This document shows, piece after piece, positions 1 to 4,943 of a stretch of 5,143 bases of DNA (its first letter is position 1; every line of letters begins with the position of its first letter). The stretch is taken from the NCBI GenBank assembly GCA_016267585.1, contig JACQUT010000282.1, positions 1 to 5,143 of the forward strand, given 5' to 3'. This stretch comes from Cyanobacteria bacterium NC_groundwater_1444_Ag_S-0.65um_54_12 (GTDB taxonomy: Bacteria > Cyanobacteriota > Sericytochromatia > S15B-MN24 > VGJW01). Below the pieces are notes generated by a model, which saw only the letters and a list, made by a program, of their open reading frames with translations, searched no databases and had not been told where the DNA came from. Both the position numbers and the translations under genes were made by a program.

Positions 1-86
1 CATGCCAGCAGTGTGGCACACCGATTGGTAAAATTCGCCTGGCTGGCCGAGGTACTCATTTTTGCCCGGTATGTCAGCCCCTTTGA
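1..86 (+). CDS. mutM: Formamidopyrimidine-DNA glycosylase (Fpg/MutM), C-terminal end only
   Basis: Only the last 27 complete codons are inside the window (the frame starts at base 3, the stop TGA is 84-86). They encode the C-terminal zinc finger of the Fpg family: CQQC at the start, sixteen residues, then CPVC, that is C-x2-C-x16-C-x2-C, followed by Q and a short tail. The stretch GTPIGKIRLAGRGTHFCPVC matches the family pattern, including the conserved Arg in the zinc-finger hairpin that contacts DNA in known structures. From family knowledge, the enzyme removes oxidised purines such as 8-oxoguanine and nicks the abasic site, starting base excision repair. The catalytic N-terminal Pro and the helix-two-turn-helix lie outside the window. 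Endonuclease VIII has a similar finger, but the CGTPI and CxxCQ forms favour Fpg. Confidence 0.93.
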   Translation, partial: CQQCGTPIGKIRLAGRGTHFCPVCQPL

Positions 87-94
87 CGGGGTTG

Positions 95-114
95 GTGAAT
101 AATTCACGATTTTT
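95..114 (+). terminator. Weak intrinsic terminator candidate after mutM
   Basis: GTGAA (95-99) and TTCAC (103-107) form a 5-bp stem around a TAA loop, followed after G and A by a run of five T (110-114). It begins 8 bases after the mutM stop. The stem is short and AT-rich, so termination would be inefficient, but position and layout fit a rho-independent terminator. Confidence 0.4.
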
Positions 115-207
115 CTTGTTCTTGCCTGCGTTATTCTTTCTTTGAGATTTTCTTTAGACAAGCACCAAAAAATAGCCAGCGACCGATAAGGTATCCAGGC
201 TATTAAT

Positions 208-300
208 AGAGCGGCGTGAACATCAGTTCACCCCCTCTCCCCCGGTGCTTCGCACCGAAGGGGAACCCCTCTGGGGGTGAACTGATGTTCATGCCGCTCT
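208..300. repeat. 93-nt palindromic element with 28-bp arms (REP- or MITE-like)
   Basis: Bases 208-235 and 273-300 are inverted repeats of 28 bp with one mismatch (G216 opposite T292, which is a G-U pair in RNA). The arms start AGAGCGGC and end GTTCACCCCC. The 37-base centre holds a second hairpin, CGGTGC-TTC-GCACCG (243-257), flanked by CCCC (239-242) and GGGG (260-263), and the heptamer CCCCTCT occurs twice (232-238, 266-272). AAT lies just outside both ends (205-207, 301-303) and could be a 3-bp target duplication, though this is weak in AT-rich flanks. No T-run follows the right arm on the + strand, so it is not a standard terminator. It lies between mutM and the next gene, and any transcript crossing it would form a very stable hairpin. 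A mobile palindromic repeat is my preferred reading; a regulatory or processing hairpin is the alternative. Confidence 0.8.
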
Positions 301-341
301 AATTAGCAGGGCACCAAATTGTGGGGAGCTGGCCAGTAAAG

Positions 342-1064
342 ATGAGTAAATCTGCGATGGGGCAGCAGCAACGACTCTCGCATCGTCGTTTCGACCCGGT
401 GCTGGCTAAACGCGATGCGCTGGCCGCAGTATTGACCCAAATAGACTGGGCGCAAAAACAAAATTGCCGAGAGGTCATGAGCGGACAAGCAATACGCTTG
501 CGTCGTATCCTTGAACTAGAAGCATTGCGCGAGCTAGAGCAGCTATTGCATGAATTCGACCCGACCGGTCTAGCGTTGCTAGCACGAGTGCAAGCGGCAG
601 AATTGCTACGCCAAATAGGCGAACTGGCACCGATGTCCACCAGATTCTGGTCTGAACTCTTTCGTCTTCGACAATGCCTTTTAGCTTGTGGCAAGACAAT
701 AGCCAGCGAACTGCAGCTCATCTGTGGCGGCAAACAAGCCGTGAGCGCACTAGAACAAGCGATCTGGCGCCTGCCAGCTATGAGATCGCAACGGCATGGT
801 GCCAAGCCAATTCACACCATGTCCCTGCTAGAAGAGCAACGCACCCTGGCATTGCTGGAACTCATCAAAGCCATGAACCGCTTGCGACTGCATCAGCTAA
901 CCGACGCGGTCGCTGATCGCCTGCTATTGATTTTCCAGCAGCTAGATCCACTGCAAGCTGGCTTTGATCCCAGAGATAAACAATTCGCTGGTAGAATGGC
1001 CAATTTGTTAGGCAACATCTCGTCTATCGTGGAACTCTCTTCCTGCACCGTAATGAGTGCGTGA
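342..1064 (+). CDS. Unrecognised Leu-rich, all-helical cytoplasmic protein, about 240 aa
   Basis: I do not recognise this protein. It is 240 residues from the ATG at 342. A GTG at 321 would add seven residues and an ATG at 357 would remove five. None of the three starts has a good ribosome site; the nearest is GGGGAG at 323-328, rather far from 342. The frame is closed upstream by TAA at 300-302, at the edge of the palindrome. The product has no signal peptide and no clear membrane segment. About one residue in six is Leu, in amphipathic patterns with many charged residues (for example residues 52-70 and 160-200), so it is probably a soluble helical bundle. Cys is found at 42, 112, 116, 128 and 235, without a metal-site spacing. 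The N-terminus is basic and Gln-rich. The opposite strand has a long open frame at 299-805, but its Ser/Cys/Arg-rich translation looks like a shadow. The stop TGA lies inside a hairpin stem. That the gene is real is likely; its function is unknown. Confidence 0.7.
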   Translation: MSKSAMGQQQRLSHRRFDPVLAKRDALAAVLTQIDWAQKQNCREVMSGQAIRLRRILELEALRELEQLLHEFDPTGLALLARVQAAELLRQIGELAPMSTRFWSELFRLRQCLLACGKTIASELQLICGGKQAVSALEQAIWRLPAMRSQRHGAKPIHTMSLLEEQRTLALLELIKAMNRLRLHQLTDAVADRLLLIFQQLDPLQAGFDPRDKQFAGRMANLLGNISSIVELSSCTVMSA

Positions 1065-1103
1065 ACCAAGAGCCTGAGGTTCATGCGGCTGGTTAGAATT
1101 TTT
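1059..1103 (+). terminator. Overlapping hairpins plus T-run at the stop of the unknown gene
   Basis: GCGTGAACC (1059-1067) and GGTTCATGC (1078-1086) pair over 9 bp with one G-U pair and a 10-base loop, with the stop TGA (1062-1064) in the left arm. A competing structure pairs AACCA (1064-1068) with TGGTT (1090-1094) and GCC (1072-1074) with GGC (1087-1089). This second form ends four bases before five T (1099-1103), as in an intrinsic terminator. The first form ends twelve bases before the T-run. It probably separates the unknown gene from the transporter operon, but strength is uncertain because both forms use the same bases. Confidence 0.45.
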
Positions 1104-1130
1104 CTATATACCTTGGAATAGCACTGGAAT

Positions 1131-1160
1131 TTGTCATTGTAGCCAAAGGTAAGCTAAAAT
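1131..1160 (+). promoter_or_regulatory. Sigma70-type promoter for the ABC importer operon
   Basis: TTGTCA (1131-1136) is one base from the -35 consensus TTGACA, and TAAAAT (1155-1160) is one base from the -10 consensus TATAAT. The spacer is 18 bp. Transcription would start near 1167, leaving a leader of roughly 48 nt before the ATG at 1215. It lies directly upstream of the binding-protein gene and after the hairpins that end the previous gene. No known operator is recognisable. Confidence 0.55.
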
Positions 1161-1172
1161 CTTGCAGCTTAT

Positions 1173-1207
1173 CAAGGACATGCCAGTGAAGCAAGGAGTT
1201 TCAAGGA
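1173..1207 (+). promoter_or_regulatory. Triple CAAGGA ribosome-site cluster before the binding-protein gene
   Basis: CAAGGA occurs at 1173-1178, 1192-1197 and 1202-1207. The last copy supplies AAGG at 1203-1206, eight bases before the ATG at 1215, and is the likely ribosome site for the lipoprotein. The middle copy extends to AAGGAG (1193-1198), a stronger site. It sits 16 bases from 1215 but only 8 bases from another ATG at 1207 in a different frame, which opens a very short overlapping frame. The arrangement may lower or modulate initiation at 1215. Confidence 0.4.
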
Positions 1208-1214
1208 TGCAGAC

Positions 1215-2456
1215 ATGCGCCACTCTGGCCTGATCAGTTTGCTGGTGTCATGGCTGGTCGTTGCCCTCGTCAGTGGCTGCTCCCCTGAAAAATCCGTCGG
1301 CTTGACTTTCAGCACCTGGGGTTCTATCGATGAGATCGAAATTCTGAAGCCGATCCTGGAGGCTTTTACTCGACAAAGTGGAATTCCAGTAGAACTCGTT
1401 CATATTCCGCAAGAGTATGCGCACAAGCTGCGGCTCATGGTGGCAGGGCAGACCATACCAGATGTCATGTTCATCTCTAACGAGGCATTACCAGGCTTTG
1501 CCGAGCGTGGCGTCTTCCGAGATCTAGGGCCCTTGATCGCTCAAGATCCAGCAGTGAGGCTGGCGGATTATTATCAGCAGGTGCTTGCCGCCATGACCTG
1601 GAAGGGCAAGCTTTATGGCATACCGCGCGATTTATCGAATCTGGTGGTTTTTTACAACAAGCAGATCTTTGCCCAGGCCAAAGTGCCGTATCCACGAGCT
1701 GGCTGGACTTTTGCTGATTTGCTGCGCATCGCCCCACGCCTTACCAAGCCAGGTGAGCGCTGGGCTATCGGCTTCCAGCCCAATCCACTGGTATGGACGC
1801 CTTATGTCTGGTCTTTTGGCGGTGACATCGTTGCCGCGGATCTGTCACGCTGTACGCTGACAGAAGCCCCGGCACTGGCTGGCCTGCGCTTTTACGTCGA
1901 TTTGCGCAACAAATATCATTACGCGCCCAGCGATGAAGAAGCGGGCAATGCCCGGATGACGCAATTATTTGCTACCGGAAAGCTTGCCATGTTCGTTTAC
2001 GGCCGCTGGGCAGTACCGAATTTTCGCAAGAAGATCACTTTCCCTTGGGACGTGGCGCCATTTCCCAGAGGCCCGGCCGGTTCAATCGTGGATACTGATG
2101 CCAGCGGTTGGGCGATCGCCGCTGCTAGTCGTCGTCCTGCCGCCGCCTGGCAACTGGTGAAGTTTCTAGGCAGCCGCTGGAGCATCGAGCAATTCACAAA
2201 ATCCGGTCTAATCGTGCCATCTCGACCTGATGTAGCCAGTTCACCAGCTTTTCTCGCCAATATACCCGAGCATTCTCACGTATTCCTGGACGTCATACCG
2301 CAAGGGAGACCGACCCGGGTTCCGGTCGCCTACGATGAGATCACCTGGGAGCTGATCGACGAGCTGGGACCAGCATGGACGGGTGAAGTTCCGATAGAGG
2401 AAGCCGTGCTCCCGCTTTGCAAACGCATCACGGCGCTGCTGCGGGAGGCCAGTTGA
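1215..2456 (+). CDS. Sugar-type ABC importer, substrate-binding lipoprotein (CUT1, UgpB/GgtB-like)
   Basis: The 413-residue product is a family 1 extracellular solute-binding protein. Residues 1-21 are a lipoprotein signal peptide with a hydrophobic core and a lipobox VSG-C, giving lipidation at Cys22. The mature protein would be membrane-anchored in the periplasm and capture the substrate for the two permeases encoded next. Family features seen are FSTWGS at the mature N-terminus (32-37), IPDVMFI (81-87), GKLYGIPRDLSNLVVFYNK (131-149), FATGKLAMFVYGRWAVP (252-268) and the DASGWAI segment (295-301) before AAWQLVKFLGS (310-320). Length is normal for the family. The ATG at 1215 gives a complete signal peptide, and AAGG lies 8 bases upstream. 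The stop overlaps the next start (TGATG). The family takes up oligosaccharides, glycerol phosphate, or osmolytes such as glucosylglycerol; the substrate cannot be decided here. The gene carries a full HIP1 decamer. Confidence 0.93.
   Translation: MRHSGLISLLVSWLVVALVSGCSPEKSVGLTFSTWGSIDEIEILKPILEAFTRQSGIPVELVHIPQEYAHKLRLMVAGQTIPDVMFISNEALPGFAERGVFRDLGPLIAQDPAVRLADYYQQVLAAMTWKGKLYGIPRDLSNLVVFYNKQIFAQAKVPYPRAGWTFADLLRIAPRLTKPGERWAIGFQPNPLVWTPYVWSFGGDIVAADLSRCTLTEAPALAGLRFYVDLRNKYHYAPSDEEAGNARMTQLFATGKLAMFVYGRWAVPNFRKKITFPWDVAPFPRGPAGSIVDTDASGWAIAAASRRPAAAWQLVKFLGSRWSIEQFTKSGLIVPSRPDVASSPAFLANIPEHSHVFLDVIPQGRPTRVPVAYDEITWELIDELGPAWTGEVPIEEAVLPLCKRITALLREAS
2111..2120. repeat. HIP1 palindrome, full decamer
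   Basis: GGCGATCGCC, the complete Highly Iterated Palindrome 1 of cyanobacteria, inside the binding-protein gene. It points to a cyanobacterial host. Confidence 0.85.
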
Positions 2457-3394
2457 TGGCTGCCGGCAAGGCCGCATTCGCTGTCCCGGTCAGCACGCCC
2501 GGTCCGAAACGCCATCCGCTAGCTGGCGAAGCGCGGTGGGCTTGGCTATTACTGCTGCCTGCTCTCTTGATCATCGGTTTGTTCTCGCTATTGCCGACTC
2601 TGGGCTCTTTTGCCATAAGTTTCACTTCATGGGATCTCCTGGGTCCGCCACGCTGGATCGGTCTTGCGAACTACACCGCCCTGTTGGCAGATCCGCTATT
2701 TTATAAAGTAGTGCTCAATACCCTGGAATTCGTTGCGCTTTACGTGATCATAGATATCGTTTGTGCTTTGGGATTGGCACTGGCGCTCAATCAACAGCTG
2801 CGAGGCATCGGTCTTTTTCGTACCGCATATTTCTTGCCGGTCGTGACCTCCATGGTGGCGGTCAGCATAGTCTGGGAGTGGATCTACGATCCGCGTTATG
2901 GAGCCCTGAATGTCATCCTGGGCTGGTGTCACTTGCCAGCTATTCATTGGCTTTCTGATCCACACTGGGCGCTTCCGAGTTTGGTCATCGTGAGTGTCTG
3001 GAAAAGTCTGGGCTATAACGTCGTGCTTTTTCTGGCAGGTCTACAGGCCATCCCTACTGAATACCATGAAGCAGCGGCGGTAGATGGCGCTACCGGATGG
3101 CTACGTTTTTTTCGTATCACTTTGCCCTTGCTGGGGCCGACGCTATTGTTGGTAGGTATCCTGTCCACCATTCGTGCTTTCCAGACTTTCGACGCTGTTT
3201 ATATGTTGACGCATGGTGGACCACGCCGCGCTACCACGGTGGTAGTCTACTGGCTATTTCAAAATGCCTTTACTTACTTCAAGCTGGGTAAAGCTTCGGC
3301 GCTTGCCTACCTGCTATTCACCGTGTTGCTGTTCTTGACCTGGTTGCAATGGACCCTGCGCAAACGCTGGATTCACCAGGAGCAGGTGTCATGA
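2456..3394 (+). CDS. Sugar-type ABC importer, permease 1 (MalF/UgpA-like)
   Basis: The 312-residue product is an inner-membrane permease of the CUT1 class. After a short cytoplasmic N-terminus there are six likely membrane helices, near residues 28-50, 85-111, 122-142, 172-196, 222-245 and 282-300. The EAA loop that docks on the ATPase is clear at 205-224 (HEAAAVDGATGWLRFFRITLP). Other family marks are the Trp-rich first periplasmic region with WIGLANY (67-73), the RTAYFLPVV segment, and DAVYMLTHGGP (246-256), typical of the MalF/UgpA partner. The ATG at 2456 shares one base with the previous stop, and GGGAGG (2443-2448) is 7 bases upstream. A longer version from TTG 2417 has no such site and would run into the previous gene. 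Translation is probably coupled to both neighbours. Confidence 0.93.
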   Translation: MAAGKAAFAVPVSTPGPKRHPLAGEARWAWLLLLPALLIIGLFSLLPTLGSFAISFTSWDLLGPPRWIGLANYTALLADPLFYKVVLNTLEFVALYVIIDIVCALGLALALNQQLRGIGLFRTAYFLPVVTSMVAVSIVWEWIYDPRYGALNVILGWCHLPAIHWLSDPHWALPSLVIVSVWKSLGYNVVLFLAGLQAIPTEYHEAAAVDGATGWLRFFRITLPLLGPTLLLVGILSTIRAFQTFDAVYMLTHGGPRRATTVVVYWLFQNAFTYFKLGKASALAYLLFTVLLFLTWLQWTLRKRWIHQEQVS

Positions 3395-4206
3395 AGCGAG
3401 TGTTCTCTTATGCTGCGCTCTTGCTCGGTGCACTGGCTTGTGCCGCACCGTTTGCTTTGTTGATACTCACCTCCTTGATGACTTATCAGCAAACTATTGC
3501 CTATCCTCCAGAATGGCTCCCGCGCCCGCTCACATTGGAAAACTACTACCAGGCTTTCACGACCAGTCCGCTGTTGCGCTACTTTGGCAACAGCGTGTTA
3601 GTAGCGGCGGCTACGGTGTCGGGGCAACTGGCAGCCGGTGCGATGGCAGGCTTTGCTTTCGCTCGTTTACGCTTTGGGGGACGTAGCGTGCTCTTTTTCC
3701 TTATCCTGGCTACCATGATGGTGCCGGTGCAGGTTAATCTGGTCCCGCTGTTCGCTCTGGTGGCACGCTTTGGCTGGGTAGACTCTTACTGGGCGCTCAT
3801 CGTGCCTGATCTGGCTGGCGCGTTCGGCGTTTTTTTGTTTAGACAATGGTTCCTGAATTTGCCGCAAGAACTCGAGGACGCTGCGCGTATCGATGGCTGC
3901 AATCCCTGGCAGTTTTTCTGGCGCATCGCATTGCCTACTGCTTTGCCGGCGATCGCGACCTTGGGTATCTTTCAGTTCTTGGCGTCTTGGAACACCTTCA
4001 TGTGGCCGCTAATAGTAACTAACTCCGATGCTATCAGAACTTTGCCCGTGGGGTTGGCTGCCTTCCGGGCCAGCATGCACGAAACTACTAACTGGCCGCT
4101 ATTGATGGCTGCTACCTCGGTTGCCATAGTTCCCGCCATTTTCGTTTTTCTGGCGCTGCAGCGCTTCTTTTTGCGCGGTCTGATGGAGGGCGCGGTCAAA
4201 GGCTAG
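3391..4206 (+). CDS. Sugar-type ABC importer, permease 2 (MalG/UgpE-like)
   Basis: The 271-residue product is the second permease of the importer and would form a heterodimer with the preceding one. Six membrane helices are likely, near residues 6-28, 65-92, 98-122, 130-150, 177-200 and 236-262. The EAA loop lies at 160-182, with ELEDAARIDGCNPWQFFWRI followed by ALP; the usual EAA is EDAA here, a common variant. LTLENYYQAF (48-57), MVPVQVNLVPLF (110-121), FLASWNTFMWPL (196-207) and the ending RGLMEGAVKG are characteristic of the MalG/UgpE group. The ATG at 3391 overlaps the previous stop as ATGA, with AGGAG (3378-3382) 8 bases upstream. An ATG at 3349 in the same frame lacks this site. The gene ends the operon; no ATPase gene follows. 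An HIP1 octamer lies inside. Confidence 0.93.
   Translation: MKRVFSYAALLLGALACAAPFALLILTSLMTYQQTIAYPPEWLPRPLTLENYYQAFTTSPLLRYFGNSVLVAAATVSGQLAAGAMAGFAFARLRFGGRSVLFFLILATMMVPVQVNLVPLFALVARFGWVDSYWALIVPDLAGAFGVFLFRQWFLNLPQELEDAARIDGCNPWQFFWRIALPTALPAIATLGIFQFLASWNTFMWPLIVTNSDAIRTLPVGLAAFRASMHETTNWPLLMAATSVAIVPAIFVFLALQRFFLRGLMEGAVKG
3949..3956. repeat. HIP1 core octamer
   Basis: GCGATCGC inside permease 2, second of three copies in the window. Confidence 0.8.
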
Positions 4207-4508
4207 GAAGCGGAGTTATTGCCTACGAGGGAACGTAGCTGAAGCGATAGACGGCTCATGGAAAAACCTCCCTCGATTAACGCACAATTAACAGACCTTT
4301 GATACTATCGAATATTTACCGCTGATCTTGCGACCGGCGAGGTAATGATTTGACTAAAAGTGCGAGGGTAGTCCTTAACTTTGCTGGAAACTATTTGAGC
4401 GCAAAAATCTCTTGAAAAGACATAATATTAGGTAACTTACTTCCTCGCCCTTAGATTTCTTGACGGTATAAGCTGTTGCATTCTGAGCTGCTCAGAGAGG
4501 AAAAGGCC
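4207..4508. other. Intergenic region between the importer operon and the small gene, no gene seen
   Basis: I see no credible coding frame in these 302 bases. Near the operon end, CTACG (4223-4227) and CGTAG (4234-4238) can form a small hairpin, and CGAGGGA (4226-4232) pairs with TCCCTCG (4269-4275) over a longer distance. Neither is followed by a T-run, so an intrinsic terminator for the operon is not evident. ATTAAC is repeated with an 11-bp period (4276-4281, 4287-4292). Further on there are scattered promoter-like boxes (TTGACT 4350-4355, TAATAT 4423-4428, TTGACG 4460-4465, TATAAG 4467-4472), but no -35/-10 pair with 16-18 bp spacing. The promoter of the small gene therefore cannot be placed. 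The region is clearly more AT-rich than the genes. Confidence 0.6.
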
Positions 4509-4760
4509 ATGGTGACAACTACCGCTTTGCCACGGGAAGTTATCATGCGAAAGTATGGCCAGCTGGCATGGGTAAATAGCTGCTTGGTACAGCTAGCAGA
4601 AGATCACTTCGCTGAAGTGACCCTCGCCTTGGCTAGCACGCGCCCGGCCAACTGGATGGATGTGCTAGATGAGCGCTCTAAGGTAGTCTTCGAGCAAACC
4701 GCTTATCGTACCATCTTCAGTTGCTTTGCTAGCGGCAGCACCGAGGATTTGTTGGCTTAA
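4509..4760 (+). CDS. Unrecognised small protein, 83 aa
   Basis: I do not recognise this family. The ATG at 4509 is supported by a purine-rich ribosome site, AGAGAGGAAAAG (4494-4505), with the SD-like AGAGG (4496-4500) about 8 bases ahead of the start. A longer frame from TTG 4476 would translate through that site and is less likely. The protein is soluble-looking, with a flexible first nine residues, a probable helix around 10-43 (containing MRKYGQLAWVNSCLVQLAED), a loop with RPANWMD (45-51), and a second helix about 52-73. Cys residues are at 25 and 72. There is no signal peptide or membrane helix. It stands alone between the importer operon and the convergent alaS. Its TAA stop forms part of the TTAA at the left end of the MITE-like element, so the natural C-terminus appears kept. 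The clear ribosome site and balanced composition favour a real gene. Confidence 0.68.
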   Translation: MVTTTALPREVIMRKYGQLAWVNSCLVQLAEDHFAEVTLALASTRPANWMDVLDERSKVVFEQTAYRTIFSCFASGSTEDLLA

Positions 4761-4943
4761 CAGGTTGCTGAAAAAGTCCTGGCGAGCGAGGTCGAGACTG
4801 CTGAGGCGATTTGCGAGCGCACCAGCAGAAAGCGACCGAAACGTAGTCGCAGCCTACTTTGACCGAGCTTTCGAGGATGAAAGCCGCAAAGCGTCCAGCA
4901 GGCGAAGACCGCAGCCGTCTGGGGTTTTTCAGCAACCTGTTAA
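4757..4943. mobile_element. 187-bp MITE-like element with 19-bp terminal inverted repeats
   Basis: TTAACAGGTTGCTGAAAAA at 4757-4775 is repeated exactly, inverted, at 4925-4943. If TTAA is a target duplication, the repeats proper are 15 bp and the element is 179 bp (4761-4939). A TA duplication within TTAA would fit equally. The interior has no credible coding frame. It is itself an imperfect palindrome, with matching blocks such as CTGCTG and TTTGCG in both halves, and has a central hairpin GCGAC...GTCGC. This is the structure of a non-autonomous miniature inverted-repeat element mobilised by a transposase encoded elsewhere; I cannot name the parent IS family. It occupies the space between two convergent genes exactly, and both their stop codons are in the terminal TTAA. 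Read from either side, the long hairpin with A/T-runs at its edge could also serve as a two-way terminator. Confidence 0.82.

Noticed and set aside
140..207. Promoter for the unknown gene (TTGAGA 142-147, TATTAAT 201-207)
   Set aside because: No pair of boxes with acceptable spacing could be found, so no promoter is claimed.
208..300. The large palindrome as a CRISPR unit or tRNA-like gene
   Set aside because: Only one copy is present, with no spacers, and the long uninterrupted stem does not fit a cloverleaf.
299..805. 168-codon open frame on the minus strand opposite the unknown gene
   Set aside because: Its translation is rich in Ser, Cys and Arg with no domain-like pattern, while the + frame has a normal soluble-protein composition. 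It also starts within the neighbouring gene and ends in the palindrome, as expected of a shadow.
2417..2455. Upstream TTG start for permease 1
   Set aside because: It lies within the binding-protein gene without a ribosome site, whereas ATG 2456 has GGGAGG at ideal distance and overlaps the previous stop.
3349..3390. Upstream ATG start for permease 2
   Set aside because: No ribosome site precedes it, and the added residues are polar and unlike the family's N-terminus. ATG 3391 has AGGAG 8 bases upstream and the usual ATGA overlap.
4729..4935. 68-codon minus-strand frame across the MITE-like element
   Set aside because: It runs through the terminal inverted repeat and the palindromic interior, is Arg/Pro/Ser-rich, and has no transposase motif.
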